This document shows positions 1 through 10,870 of a DNA stretch of 64,000 bases, piece by piece. Position numbers and translations under genes: made by a program. Numbering within the stretch: position 1 is the first letter of the stretch; each line of letters begins with the position of its first letter. The notes beneath the pieces were generated by a model, which saw only the letters and a program-made list of their open reading frames with translations, was not told the DNA's origin and did not search any database. Origin of the DNA: VRUE01 sp040879985 (GTDB taxonomy: Bacteria > Actinomycetota > Thermoleophilia > Solirubrobacterales > 70-9); contig JBBDJH010000016.1 of NCBI GenBank assembly GCA_040879985.1, forward strand, positions 186,001 to 250,000. The letters are read 5' to 3'.

Positions 1-2
1 TC

Positions 3-1856
3 GTTTCCTATCTCGGCCTCAAGGGCGGTGGCTATGACCCTCTCGTCCATGGTCAGGTTGGGATAGCCGTCTGGTGGATCCTGCTGGTCGGGGTTCTAAT
101 CGGGGCGCTGCCGACGGGTAAAATGGGAGTTCTCGCCTGGGCCACGCTCGGCCTATTGGCGGTATTCGTCGCCTGGACCGCTCTCAGCCTCGGCTGGACG
201 GAGAGCACGGAGCGGACTTCCGCAGATCTAGCCCGTGTTGCCGCCTACATTGGAGTCTTCGCGCTCGCGCTCTTTGCGGCGGGAAAAGACAGCGTTCGGT
301 CGATCGTTTCCTCGGTTGCTGCCGGGATCGCGCTGGTAGGAGTCGTTGCGCTGCTCTCTCGCCTGCATCCCGCCTGGTTTCCAAACGCGGGACAGACCGC
401 CGCCTTCCTCAATCCCGGCCAGGAACGGCTCTCCTATCCGCTGAATTACTGGAACGGCCTTGCCGCGCTGATCGCAATCGGCCTTCCCCTGCTTCTGCAG
501 GTCGCCGCGGACGCAAAGTCGGTTCTCGCTCGGGGGCTCGCCTCCGCGAGCCTCCCAGCACTGATCCTCGCGGCCTTTTTCACTCTCTCCCGCGCCGGCA
601 TTGCCGCCGCGGTTCTGGCCCTGCTCATCTTTCTCATACTTGCCGCGGATCGATTGCCGAAGTTACTGACGCTGCTTGTCGGCGGAGCGGGTGGGGCTCT
701 CCTCGTCCTCGCCGCCAATGGGCGCGAGAGCCTTCGGGGTGGGTTGCTGAACCCCACGGCCGCCGAGCAGGGCAACGAGATGCTGCTGATGACCGTGCTC
801 GTGTGCATTGCCGTGGGCGCTCTGCAGGTCGGCATTTCGCTCATCCTCCGCAAGTGGGGCCGTCCATCCTGGACGCGCGTTCCGCGCCGGCACTCTTTGA
901 TCGCAACCAGCCTCGCCGCATTGGTGGCCCTGATAGCGCTCGTCGCGTTTGACGCCCCGGACCGAGCCGCTGACGGGTGGAGCGAATTTAAGCAGTCGAG
1001 CGGGCCGGGTGATGGAACCGGCCGGCTCGGCAGTGCTGCGGGCCAGAGTCGCTACCAGTTCTGGAGTTCGGCGGTGGAGGAGAACGCGACGAGGCCGTTG
1101 ACCGGCACCGGATCCGGAACCTTCGAATACTGGTGGACTCGCAACGGCGGCCTTGCCGAGATCGTGCGCGACACGCACTCTCTTTACTTGCAGACGCTCG
1201 GCGAGTTGGGAATCGTCGGCCTTGCGCTGCTCGCTGCCTTCTTACTGATGATCCTGATCGGCGGCGGCCGCGAACTGCTGCGATCCATCCCAACCGAGCG
1301 GTCGCTGCTGGCCGCTGCACTGGCTGGCTGTGTTGCCTTCTGCCTTACCGCGGCCTTCGACTGGATGTGGCAGATCCCAGTGCTCGCCGTGGCCCTGCTG
1401 CTGCTTGCATCCGCTTTGGTGCGCGGGCCGCTCCCGAGGCCGGATGGCGCAGCGGGTATTCGGCTTCCCCAGCGGCTCGGCGTCGCTGTCCTCGCGATCG
1501 CCGCGATTGTTGCGATCGCAATCCCGCTCACCTCGGCGAGCTTCGTGCGCCAGAGCGAGGCGGACGCGCGCTCAGGCGATCTTGTCGGGGCGTTGAACGC
1601 GGCCGTTACGGCGCAGAACGTGCAGCCCCACGCGGCGACGCCACGACTCCAAGAGGCACTTGTGCGGGAGCGGTTGGGCGAATTCGGACTTGCGGCCGAC
1701 GCAGCCCGTGCCGCGACTGTGAGGGAGTCGACCAACTGGCGTACCTGGTTCGTGCTGTCGCGCCTCGAGGCCGAGCGCGGGCGCGCCGGGCCGGCGGTGG
1801 CCGCCTATAGGCGCGCCAAGTCCTTGAACCCCAACTTCTCCCTTTTCGCCCGATGA
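3..1856 (+). CDS. O-antigen ligase/polymerase-like membrane protein with C-terminal TPR-like part (5' end outside window)
   Basis: The frame is open from base 3 with no stop, so the protein begins before the window; the first ATG inside is at 123 and is probably internal. The visible part has about 11-12 hydrophobic segments, with a long extracytoplasmic stretch before an RDTHSLYLQTLGELG-type motif. That motif is the hallmark of the Wzy_C/O-antigen ligase family, where His and Arg take part in lipid-linked glycan transfer. After the last membrane helix, roughly the final 90 residues look like TPR helices (alanine-rich, LEAERGRAGPAVAAYRRAKSLNPN). It probably belongs to cell-surface glycan assembly; a second such protein lies at 12342. 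Ligase and polymerase cannot be told apart by sequence. Confidence 0.8.
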   Translation, partial: VSYLGLKGGGYDPLVHGQVGIAVWWILLVGVLIGALPTGKMGVLAWATLGLLAVFVAWTALSLGWTESTERTSADLARVAAYIGVFALALFAAGKDSVRSIVSSVAAGIALVGVVALLSRLHPAWFPNAGQTAAFLNPGQERLSYPLNYWNGLAALIAIGLPLLLQVAADAKSVLARGLASASLPALILAAFFTLSRAGIAAAVLALLIFLILAADRLPKLLTLLVGGAGGALLVLAANGRESLRGGLLNPTAAEQGNEMLLMTVLVCIAVGALQVGISLILRKWGRPSWTRVPRRHSLIATSLAALVALIALVAFDAPDRAADGWSEFKQSSGPGDGTGRLGSAAGQSRYQFWSSAVEENATRPLTGTGSGTFEYWWTRNGGLAEIVRDTHSLYLQTLGELGIVGLALLAAFLLMILIGGGRELLRSIPTERSLLAAALAGCVAFCLTAAFDWMWQIPVLAVALLLLASALVRGPLPRPDGAAGIRLPQRLGVAVLAIAAIVAIAIPLTSASFVRQSEADARSGDLVGALNAAVTAQNVQPHAATPRLQEALVRERLGEFGLAADAARAATVRESTNWRTWFVLSRLEAERGRAGPAVAAYRRAKSLNPNFSLFAR

Positions 1857-1890
1857 GATACTTCCACGCCGACCTGTTGAAAGGGGTTCG

Positions 1891-2193
1891 ATGAGTTTCC
1901 CCGGCCGTATCGTGATTTTTCTGTCGCTCGCTGCGCTGCCGCTTCTTGCCGTCGGCTGCGGCGAAACCGTGATCGACGACGTCAAGACCGAGGGCGCGAT
2001 CGAACAGAACCTCGAGAACTCGCTGGGCAAGCAGGTCAGCAGCGTCGATTGCCCCTCCGGGGTCGAGGTCGAGGCCGGTGCGAGCTTCGATTGCGCGGTG
2101 GTCCTGGCCGGCGGAAAAGGCGAAACCGCGACGCTGAAAATCCTCAACGAGGACGCCGACGTGGAAGTAACCGACCTCAAGCCCGATAAGTAA
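1891..2193 (+). CDS. DUF4333-family small lipoprotein
   Basis: A 100-residue protein. The N-terminus has a basic start, a hydrophobic stretch and a lipobox LAVGC with Cys near residue 23, so it should be exported and lipid-anchored. The rest matches the DUF4333 pattern: two cysteines (DCPSGVEVEAG and SFDCAVVL) in a small beta-rich domain, common in actinobacterial lipoproteins of unknown role. An AAAGGGG ribosome site lies 6-12 bases before the ATG. The gene starts 34 bp after the membrane protein and ends just before pckG, so cotranscription is possible. Function unknown. Confidence 0.8.
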   Translation: MSFPGRIVIFLSLAALPLLAVGCGETVIDDVKTEGAIEQNLENSLGKQVSSVDCPSGVEVEAGASFDCAVVLAGGKGETATLKILNEDADVEVTDLKPDK

Positions 2194-2194
2194 A

Positions 2195-4003
<1,809 letters not shown>

Positions 4004-4012
<9 letters not shown>

Positions 4013-5167
4013 AGCCTTCGACGCCCGGGAGAGTTCCGCCGTGTCGCTGAGCAGGGCGTCGAGCGGCTCGGGATCGAAATGCGTGCCGCGTCCGGCGCGG
4101 AGAATCTCGATCGCCTCCTCGACGCTGAACGCCGGCCTGTAGACGCGGTCGGAGATCAGCGCGTCGAAGACGTCGGCGACCGCCGCGATCCGGCCCTCGA
4201 TGGGGATTTCGTCCCCGATCAGGCCGCCGGGGTAGCCGCTGCCGTCGACCTTCTCGTGATGGGTGAGGGCGATCTCCGCCGCCAGGTCGAGCAACTCCGA
4301 TTCCGACCCGGAGAGGATGCTGAAGCCAATTTCCGTGTGCCGCTCCATCTCACTTTTCTCGTCTGGGGTGAGCGGGCCGGGCTTACGCAGGATGCTGTCC
4401 GAGATGCCGATCTTGCCGACGTCGTGCATCGGGCTCGCGATCCGCAGCAACTCGACGTGCTCGTCATCAAGGCCCAGCCGCGCTCCGATCGAGCCCGCCA
4501 GCTCGCCGATCCGCTCGATGTGGCCCCCGGTCTCGAGGTCGCGGGTCTCGACCGCCCGCGAGAGACGGTGGATCGTCTCCCGGCGCGAGCTCTCCAACTC
4601 GACCACGAGGCCGTGTAGTGCGGCGTTGGCCCGCTTCATCTCGCTGAGGTCCATGACGACCCCGGAGTAGCCGACGATCTCGCCGGCGGCGTCGCGCACC
4701 GGCATGTTGGTGGCAAGGGCCGGGAAGGTGTGGTCGCCGACGCCCTCCACGTCCAGCTCCCCCTCCCAGCCTTCGCCGGCGAGTAGCTTCGAGACCATCT
4801 CCGCGCGCTGCTCGCGTGATTGCTCGGGAAATCGTATGACCTCGTCCACGGTATGGCCGAGCGCCTGCTCGCGAGCGATGCCGAACATCTTTTCGGCCGT
4901 CCGGTTCCAGTGGGTGAGAATGCGGTTGGTGTCGGAGGCCATCACGGCCACGCCGACCTGGTCGAGCAGCTCGGCCTGTAGGCGCAGGGAAACCTCGTCG
5001 CGCTGGCGGTCGGTGATGTCCTGGGCGGCGCCGTAGACCCGGACGGGCTTCCCCGAGGCGTCGGTCTCGACCTGGGCGTGGCTCTGGATGACCTTCTCCG
5101 TGCCGTCGGGCAGGATCGCCCGATAGGTGTAGCGGCGGATGCTCTGCGACTCGAATCCCTTTTGCAT
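4004..5167 (-). CDS. PAS / HD-GYP domain protein (probable c-di-GMP phosphodiesterase), 5' end disrupted
   Basis: From the first in-frame ATG (5167) the protein starts inside a PAS fold (YRAILPDGTEKVIQSHAQVETD ends its PAC part). A second complete PAS domain follows (about residues 65-185), then an HD-GYP domain (about 195-375). Catalytic markers are HDVGKIG (HD pair), HHEKVDGSGYPGGL (HHExxDGxGYP) and a trailing DVFDAL. HD-GYP proteins hydrolyse cyclic di-GMP to GMP or pGpG; the PAS domains would sense a ligand or redox state. The open frame continues upstream as listed separately, so the annotated start truncates the first PAS. It converges on pckG with a 9-bp overlap. Confidence 0.85.
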
Positions 5168-5452
5168 GTCGGCCAGGTAGCCGGCCCGGTCGTCGGGATG
5201 AATCGACTCGATGAATTCGTCGAAGGTCGGGACCGGCTCGTCGGGGCCGAGCCCGGCGATGCGGCGCAGCTCAGGCGACCAGGAGGCGCGCTCCTCGCTC
5301 AGCTCCCATTCCCAGCTTCCGACGCTGGTCAGCGACTGGACCTCCTCGAGGCGACGCTTGCTCAGCTCAGCCCCTCGGCGCGCGGCATCGACCGCGGCGC
5401 GCGCGGCCGACTCAAGCTCCTCCCTGCTCTCCCCTGATCGAGCGATGTCCCA
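5168..5452 (-). other. Upstream in-frame continuation of the PAS domain without a usable start codon
   Basis: The minus-strand frame of the HD-GYP gene stays open to 5452 and reads as the missing first half of its PAS domain (EVQSLTSVGSWEWELSEERA, then SWSPELRRIAGL). It holds no ATG, GTG or TTG in frame, only CTG codons. A TAA at 5455-5453 closes it, and seven codons further up is an in-frame ATG at 5476. Another ATG at 5453 lies one frame over and runs into TGA after 13 codons, next to a G-rich run. The start was probably lost by a nonsense change or a one-base indel, or this is a sequencing error. Confidence 0.7.
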
Positions 5453-5510
5453 TTATGGATCAAAACAGCGCTCCATACGTTCAGGGGTGCCTTGCGTGTT
5501 TGCAGCGGTT

Positions 5511-6566
5511 TTACAGCCCGTAGGCCTCGGCCAGCTCGGGGTCCTTCGCGGCGAGCATTTCGGCCAGCTCGACCATCACCTTGCACTGCTTCCAGGTGGC
5601 GTCGTCCTGCATCTTGCCGTCGATCATGTGTACGCCGCGGCCGTCGGGGATCGCCTCCAGCACCTTCTTGGCGAACTTGACCTCGTCCGGCGGTGGGCTG
5701 AAGACCTTCTTGGCGATCTCGATCTGGGCCGGGTGCAGCGACCAGGCGCCGACGCAGCCGAGCAGGAAGGCGGCGCGGAACTGCGTTTCGCAGCCGGCCG
5801 AGTCCTTGATGTCGCCGAAGGGGCCGTAGAAGGGCAGGATCCCGGTCGCCGCGCAGGCGTCGACCATGCGGGCGATCGAGTAGTGCCAGGGGTCCTGCTG
5901 GGCGGTCACCCGCTCGCCCGCCTCGGGGTTCTCGGGGTCGGCCGGGTCCTCCATCGAGCGGTAGCCGGGGTGGCCGCCGCCGACCCGGGTCGTCTTCATC
6001 CGCCGCGAGGCGGCGAGGTCGGCCGGGCCGAAGCTCATCCCCTGCATACGCGGGCTGGCAGCGGCGATCTCCTCGACGTTGACGACGCCCTGCGCGGTCT
6101 CGAGGATCGCGTGGATCAGGATCGGGCGGTCGAGGCCGGCTTTCGCCTCCAGCTGGGCGAGCAGCCGATCGACGTAGTGGATGTCCCAGGCGCCCTCGAC
6201 CTTGGGCACCATCACGACCTCGAGCTTGTCGCCGATCTCGGTCACGAGGGTGGTGAGGTCGTCGAGCACCCAGGGGCTCTCCAGCGAGTTGACCCGGGTC
6301 CAGAGCGCGGTCTGGCCGAAGTCGGACTCGGTCGCGGCCTTGACCAGGCCCGCCCGCGCCGCCTCCTTGCGGTCGACCGGGATCGCGTCCTCGAGGTTGC
6401 CGAGCAGGATGTCGGTCTGCGCGGCGATCGCAGCGGCCTTGGCGACCATCTTCTCGTTTGAGAAGTCGAGGAAGTGAATCATCCGCGAGGGCGTCACGGG
6501 GATCTCGCGCAGCGGCTCCGGCGCGCCGATCGCCTGCGGCTGGAAGAAGTCTCTGGGGTTTCTCAA
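5511..6566 (-). CDS. mcl: L-malyl-CoA / beta-methylmalyl-CoA lyase (HpcH/CitE family)
   Basis: Cleaves beta-methylmalyl-CoA to glyoxylate plus propionyl-CoA, and malyl-CoA to glyoxylate plus acetyl-CoA. The 351 residues resemble the Chloroflexus/Rhodobacter Mcl type along the full length: QAIGAPEPLREIPV at the N-terminus, LLGNLEDAIP, HAILETAQGVVN (metal-binding Glu), FGPADLAASRRMKTTRVGGG, and MIDGKMQDDATWKQ near the C-terminus. Plain CitE citrate lyase subunits are shorter and lack these blocks. The start is TTG preceded by GAGGAG four bases upstream. It is divergent from the gene at 6663. With the Ccr-like and Ecm-like genes at 33-38 kb it fits the ethylmalonyl-CoA pathway. Confidence 0.88.
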   Translation of the reverse strand: MRNPRDFFQPQAIGAPEPLREIPVTPSRMIHFLDFSNEKMVAKAAAIAAQTDILLGNLEDAIPVDRKEAARAGLVKAATESDFGQTALWTRVNSLESPWVLDDLTTLVTEIGDKLEVVMVPKVEGAWDIHYVDRLLAQLEAKAGLDRPILIHAILETAQGVVNVEEIAAASPRMQGMSFGPADLAASRRMKTTRVGGGHPGYRSMEDPADPENPEAGERVTAQQDPWHYSIARMVDACAATGILPFYGPFGDIKDSAGCETQFRAAFLLGCVGAWSLHPAQIEIAKKVFSPPPDEVKFAKKVLEAIPDGRGVHMIDGKMQDDATWKQCKVMVELAEMLAAKDPELAEAYGL

Positions 6567-6662
6567 GCTGCTCCTCGGGTCGGGAAAGGTCGGCTGGAAA
6601 TCTAGTCGACCGGGCCGGGCGCCGGCGCAGGGATTTGCGACCTGACGCCGTAGATATCGGGG

Positions 6663-7061
6663 ATGGCCACCGATCTGACCGAGGGATCGCAGGACTGGTC
6701 GCTGCCGGAGGGCGCCAAGCCGCCGCTGCTCGGCGAGCTGGTCGAGCGGATCGACGAGGCGCTGGCGACCGCTCGCGCCTCCGAGGCTGCCGTGATGACC
6801 GTCGGCGCCGCCGCGCTCGACGCCGCCGAGCAGGCCAAGCGCGCCGCCGAGCTGGCCGAGCGGGCGAGCGCCGCAATCGCCGCCGCCCCGGTGACGACGC
6901 TCGGTTCCAGGGCCACGAACGGCGCCTCGGGGCCCGCAAACGGCACTCCCCAGGGACCCGCATCGGGACCAGGCCGGGAGGAGATGGGCGACTTCAACGC
7001 CCGCGCCGACCGCGTCGCCGAGCGTCTCCAGCGCCTGCAGCGCCTCCCGCTCTCCGCCTGA
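6663..7061 (+). CDS. Hypothetical alanine-rich helical protein
   Basis: 132 residues with no family I recognise. Residues 25-75 are heptad-like and alanine/glutamate-rich (ERIDEALATARASEAAVMTV, AAELAERASAAIAAA), suggesting a long helix or coiled coil. A Gly/Pro/Ser-rich low-complexity linker follows, then a short basic helix ADRVAERLQRLQRL. There is no signal peptide or membrane segment. It sits between mcl (divergent) and the acyl-CoA dehydrogenase (same strand, 70 bp downstream). Codon third positions are strongly G/C as in neighbouring genes, which supports it being real. Confidence 0.55.
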   Translation: MATDLTEGSQDWSLPEGAKPPLLGELVERIDEALATARASEAAVMTVGAAALDAAEQAKRAAELAERASAAIAAAPVTTLGSRATNGASGPANGTPQGPASGPGREEMGDFNARADRVAERLQRLQRLPLSA

Positions 7062-7131
7062 CCGCGGCCCGCATCGGGCGCGCCGATATCCTTCGGCTCC
7101 CCTTCAGCGACCCCGACCGGAATCAGGAGCC

Positions 7132-8346
7132 ATGGCCGTAGAGACCGCCGCTTACACGGAGCAGACCGACATCCAGCGCGACATCACCGAGATGGTGCGC
7201 CAGTTCGCCGACGAGCAGATCCTTCCCAACGCCGAGAAGTACGACCACGAGGACTCCTTCCCCGAGCCGATCGTCGAGCAGATGAAAGAGCTCGGCCTGT
7301 TCGGCGTGACGATCCCCGAGGAGTACGGCGGCATGGGGCTCGACCTGACCACCTACGCGATGATCGTCGAAGAGCTCTCGCGCGGCTGGATCTCGATCTC
7401 CGGCGTCGTCAACACCCACTTCATCGGCTCCTACCTGCTGATGAAGTTCGGGACCGACGAGCAGAAGGACCACTTCCTGCCGAAGATGGCGACCGGTGAG
7501 ATCCGCGCCGCCTTCTCGCTCTCCGAGCCCGAGGTCGGCTCCGACGTGCAGGGGATCAAGTCCAGCGCCAAGCGCGGCGAGGACGGCAAGTGGGAGCTCA
7601 ACGGGCAGAAGATGTGGGTCACGAACGGGCTCGGCTCCAGCGTCGTCTTCGTGCTGATGAAGACCGACCCCAAGGCCGAGCCGGCCTACAAGGGGATGAC
7701 CTGCTTCATCACCGAGAAGGAGCCCTGGAAGGAAGTCAACGAGGGCGACTTCGCCGGGCTGACCGTGCCGCCCAAGATCAAGAAGATGGGCTACAAGGGG
7801 GTCGAGTCGACCGAGCTCGTCTACGACGGCTACCGCTGCCCGCCGGAGCGCGTGCTCGGCGGCGAGGAGGCCGGCGTCGGCCAGGGCTTCGTGCAGATGA
7901 TGGACGCGCTCGAGGTCGGCCGGGTCAACGTCGCCGCCCGCGGCGTCGGCATCGCCCAGCGGGCGCTCGAGCTGGCGCTGCGCTACAGCCAGGAGCGCAA
8001 GACCTTCGGCAAGCCGATCGCCCAGCACCAGGCGATCCAGTTCAAGCTAGCCGACATGGCGACCAAGGTCGAGGCGGCCCGCCTCGTCACCCGCAAAGCC
8101 GCCCGGCTCAAGGACGCCGGCGAGCGCTCCGACCTCGAGGCCGGGATGGCCAAGCTGCTCGCCTCGGAGACCGGCAAGGAGTGCGTCGAGGAGTGCTTCC
8201 GCATCCACGGCGGCTACGGCTACTCGAAGGAGTACGAGATCGAGCGCCTCTACCGCGACGCGCCGCTGCTGCTGATCGGCGAGGGGACCTCGGAGATTCA
8301 GCGCATGGTGATCGGCAAGAAGCTCCTGCAGAGGCACAAGATCTAG
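7132..8346 (+). CDS. Acyl-CoA dehydrogenase
   Basis: A 404-residue FAD flavoenzyme of the ACAD fold oxidising an acyl-CoA to the 2-enoyl-CoA. Signatures are FSLSEPEVGSDVQG (flavin/substrate contact, about residues 125-138), WVTNG, the RKTFGKPIAQHQAIQFKLADM helix and the C-terminal IGEGTSEIQR, whose Glu is the usual catalytic base. Length and motifs fit short/branched-chain dehydrogenases; methylsuccinyl-CoA dehydrogenases are longer (about 550 residues), so assignment to the ethylmalonyl-CoA pathway is only a possibility suggested by mcl next door. The ATG has CAGGAG two bases upstream. The gene at 8351 follows after 4 bp. Confidence 0.93.
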   Translation: MAVETAAYTEQTDIQRDITEMVRQFADEQILPNAEKYDHEDSFPEPIVEQMKELGLFGVTIPEEYGGMGLDLTTYAMIVEELSRGWISISGVVNTHFIGSYLLMKFGTDEQKDHFLPKMATGEIRAAFSLSEPEVGSDVQGIKSSAKRGEDGKWELNGQKMWVTNGLGSSVVFVLMKTDPKAEPAYKGMTCFITEKEPWKEVNEGDFAGLTVPPKIKKMGYKGVESTELVYDGYRCPPERVLGGEEAGVGQGFVQMMDALEVGRVNVAARGVGIAQRALELALRYSQERKTFGKPIAQHQAIQFKLADMATKVEAARLVTRKAARLKDAGERSDLEAGMAKLLASETGKECVEECFRIHGGYGYSKEYEIERLYRDAPLLLIGEGTSEIQRMVIGKKLLQRHKI

Positions 8347-8350
8347 TCGG

Positions 8351-8713
8351 ATGGCATCCACCGCCGACGTAATCCGCACCGCGGTCGAGCGCTTCCAGGC
8401 GGAAGTGCCGGCGCTGCAGAAGCTGAAACTGGTCTTCGGCCTGGAGCTGAAAGGCCGCGGCGACATCCAGCTCTACCGGGTCGAGCTGCCCGGGCCGGTG
8501 ATCAGCAAGGACCTGCGCCAGGACGAGCGCGTGCTGGTCCAGATCGACCGGGCGCAGTTCAACGAGCTGGCCGAGAAGGGGACGCTGAAGAGCTACCGCA
8601 AAGCGGCCGAGACGGGCCAGATCAAGGCGACCGGCGACTCCAACGTGAAAAAGCTCGTCGTCCAGGTGGTCGAGCGCCAGGAGCAGCGGGCGAAGCTGAA
8701 GAAAGCGCACTGA
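8351..8713 (+). CDS. Small protein, possibly SCP2-like lipid/acyl-binding
   Basis: 120 residues, starting 4 bp after the acyl-CoA dehydrogenase stop, so almost certainly cotranscribed. The pattern of an N-terminal helix, then strands (KLVFGLELKGRGDIQLYRVELPG), then VLVQIDRAQFNELAEKGTLKSY and a GQIKATGDSNVKKL end recalls the SCP2 sterol-carrier fold, where a low-affinity cavity holds acyl chains or acyl-CoA. The match is by general layout only and no catalytic residues exist to check. A role as carrier or chaperone for the dehydrogenase substrate is inference. Confidence 0.55.
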   Translation: MASTADVIRTAVERFQAEVPALQKLKLVFGLELKGRGDIQLYRVELPGPVISKDLRQDERVLVQIDRAQFNELAEKGTLKSYRKAAETGQIKATGDSNVKKLVVQVVERQEQRAKLKKAH

Positions 8714-8714
8714 G

Positions 8715-9488
8715 TCAGGCTGGGCGGCAAAGGTAGTGCAGCCAGGGGTCGCTCCCCGCATCCTCGACCTCCACCCGCCGACCGCTCCCATCGTAGATCG
8801 CGATCGTCTCGAAGCCGGCTTCGCGTAGCTGCTCGAGCTGGTAGGAGGGATCCACGTAGTAGACACGCAGCTCGAAGCCGTGCGCTCCGTCGCGGACGAT
8901 CATCCAGCCTCGCTGCCGCCCCGCATCGAGGTCGAGTTCCTTGTTCACCTTCCGTGCCCGCCGCAGGTGGCGGGCGTATCTCGCCCATGAATAGGCCGCG
9001 TGCAGGCTGGATCGGCGCTTGCCCCGTGGCCTCTGGGCCTTGAGTGGGAGCGCGTTCATCGAATGCGACGAGAAGAAGAAGTGCCCGTCCGGCTTCAGCA
9101 CCCGCCGGAACTCGGTGAGGATCTTCAGTCGATCCTCGTGGCTGACGGAGTCCAACCCGTTGTAACTGAAGAGAATGAAGTCGAAGGAGCCCCCGAGTGG
9201 CGCCAGATCGCGCGCGTCGCCGACCGAAAGCTCGACCCGCCCATCGGAGTCGTCGAGCAGCCGCCGTGCCAGCTCGATCATTCGCGGGGAGTAGTCGATG
9301 CCCACGTAACGACCGGCCACTGCGGCGAACGTGTAGGCCGTCCGTCCGGTGCCGACGCCGACGTCAAGCATCTCGATTTTGGGCCAATGCTCGCCGAGCA
9401 GCGATAGAACCGCCTGCTCCGCAGGCATCAGCGACAGATCCGAGTAGATCTCTGCGTCTCGCTCGTAGACAGCCTGGTTCGTCTCCAC
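8715..9488 (-). CDS. Class I SAM-dependent methyltransferase
   Basis: 257 residues with the Rossmann methyltransferase core: motif I LDVGVGTGRT (about residues 41-50), acidic ribose contact YVGIDYSPRMIELARR, then SVGDARDL and FDFILFSYNGLDSV, followed by the post-IV LTEFRRVLKPDGHFFFSSHS. The C-terminal third (tryptophan-rich, YYVDPSYQLEQLREAGFET) probably recognises the substrate, which cannot be named. It is convergent with the gene at 8351 (1 bp between stops). A small-molecule or glycan methyltransferase near a polysaccharide locus is plausible. Confidence 0.85.
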   Translation of the reverse strand: METNQAVYERDAEIYSDLSLMPAEQAVLSLLGEHWPKIEMLDVGVGTGRTAYTFAAVAGRYVGIDYSPRMIELARRLLDDSDGRVELSVGDARDLAPLGGSFDFILFSYNGLDSVSHEDRLKILTEFRRVLKPDGHFFFSSHSMNALPLKAQRPRGKRRSSLHAAYSWARYARHLRRARKVNKELDLDAGRQRGWMIVRDGAHGFELRVYYVDPSYQLEQLREAGFETIAIYDGSGRRVEVEDAGSDPWLHYLCRPA

Positions 9489-9575
9489 GGAGCGGAGTGT
9501 AGAGGCGCGTCAGACGTCGCCGTGTCGTCAGCGGGTAGCATCCCGCGCCGTTCAACCAGAGGAGATCCGCAGACG

Positions 9576-10094
9576 ATGAGCGAGCAGAAGTACGAATTGA
9601 CCACCGATCAGGCCGAGCGCGAGGCATCGGGCGCCCATAGCTATGGCCGTTATCTGGAGGAGTTTGAGGTCGGCGCCGTCTACAAACACTGGCCGGCGAA
9701 GACCGTGACCGAGGCAGACGACCACCTTTTCTGCTTGGTCACGATGAACCATCATCCGCTCCACCTCAATGACGTCTACGCGAAGGACTCCCAGCAGGGC
9801 CGGAACGTTGTCGTCGGGCCACTTGTCTACTCGCTGGCCTTGGGGATGTCGGTCTCCGACGTGTCTGGCAAGGCGATCGCCAACCTGGCGACCGAAGAGC
9901 TCAGCCATCCCAACCCGGTCTTCCACGGCGACACGCTCTTCTGCGAGACCGAGGTGCTCGACGTCAAGCCGTCAAAATCGAAGCTCGACCGCGGCGTGGT
10001 CAAGGTCCACACGCGCGTGCTGAACCAAGACGGCATCCTCGTCGCCGAGTTCAAGCGCCTGGTGCTCGTGCCGCGACGCGAGCCTGGCGAGTAG
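9576..10094 (+). CDS. MaoC-family (hot-dog fold) enoyl-CoA hydratase-like protein
   Basis: A single hot-dog domain of 172 residues. The hydratase region reads LVTMNHHPLHLND (about residues 54-66): the catalytic His of the usual D-x-N-P-hydrophobic-H motif is kept, while the Asp position is Asn, a variation seen in MaoC proteins of the mesaconyl/methylmalyl-CoA type. It should add or remove water on a CoA thioester. A longer frame starts at 9522, but ATG 9576 has an AGAGGAG site nearby and the extra residues look non-coding. Near mcl it is a candidate mesaconyl-CoA hydratase for the ethylmalonyl-CoA pathway (inference). Confidence 0.8.
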   Translation: MSEQKYELTTDQAEREASGAHSYGRYLEEFEVGAVYKHWPAKTVTEADDHLFCLVTMNHHPLHLNDVYAKDSQQGRNVVVGPLVYSLALGMSVSDVSGKAIANLATEELSHPNPVFHGDTLFCETEVLDVKPSKSKLDRGVVKVHTRVLNQDGILVAEFKRLVLVPRREPGE

Positions 10095-10101
10095 CCGCTT
10101 C

Positions 10102-10848
10102 GTGAGAGACGTTCTCGTCCTCTGCTATCACGGGATCAGTGAGACCTGGCCTGCCGAGACGTCGGTGCGCCCGGCGGATTTCGAACACCAGCTCGCAAGC
10201 TTTGTCAAGCGGGGCTACCGTGGCGCCACCTTCTCCGAGGCGCTGACGGTTCCGCCGTCCGAGCGGACGCTTGTCGTCAGCTTCGACGACGCCCACCGCT
10301 CGGTGTTCGACGTGGCGGCCCCGATCATGTCCGAACTCGGATTGCCGGGGACTGTCTTCGTCCCGACCGGGTATGCAGGCTCCGAGGCTCCGATGGCGTG
10401 GGAAGGGTACGACGAATGGATGGCGACCGAGCATGAGGCCGAGCTGCGCTGCCTTGGCTGGGAGGAACTCCGCGATCTCGCCTCCAACGGCTGGGAGGTC
10501 GGTTCGCATACCCGTTCCCATCCCCGCCTCTCGAGCCTCAGCGAGGCGGAAATCGAGAATGAGTTGAGCGATTCGCGGCGCGAATGCGAGGAGGCGATGG
10601 GGATCAGCTGCACGTCCGTCGCCTATCCCTACAGCGATTACGACGACCGCGTCGTGAGGCTGGCCGGAGCGGCCGGGTACCGGTTTGGGGCAACGGTGCC
10701 GCGAGGCCCACGGGTCTCGCTTCCGCTCGAGTGGCCGCGGGTCGGCGTCTACCGTGGCGAGGGTGCCGCCCGGATCCGGGTGCGCGCTCGCTCTCGTCGT
10801 CTTCAGGCTTCCGGTTTGAGTCGCGCCGCAGGGGTATTTCGACGATGA
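10102..10848 (+). CDS. Polysaccharide deacetylase (NodB domain, CE4)
   Basis: 248 residues. CE4 metal-dependent deacetylases remove N- or O-acetyl groups from sugars. Visible motifs: VLCYHGI at the N-terminus, SFDDAH (MT1, about residue 60), SHTRSHPRLS (H-x3-H metal motif, about 134-143), and VAYPYSDYDD (MT3-like). There is no signal peptide, so it may act on lipid-linked intermediates in the cytoplasm or be exported another way. It opens the exopolysaccharide locus with a GTG start 7 bp after the MaoC gene. A related protein lies at 22583. Confidence 0.9.
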   Translation: MRDVLVLCYHGISETWPAETSVRPADFEHQLASFVKRGYRGATFSEALTVPPSERTLVVSFDDAHRSVFDVAAPIMSELGLPGTVFVPTGYAGSEAPMAWEGYDEWMATEHEAELRCLGWEELRDLASNGWEVGSHTRSHPRLSSLSEAEIENELSDSRRECEEAMGISCTSVAYPYSDYDDRVVRLAGAAGYRFGATVPRGPRVSLPLEWPRVGVYRGEGAARIRVRARSRRLQASGLSRAAGVFRR

Positions 10849-10870
10849 TTATGCGTGAAATCGCGAAGGC

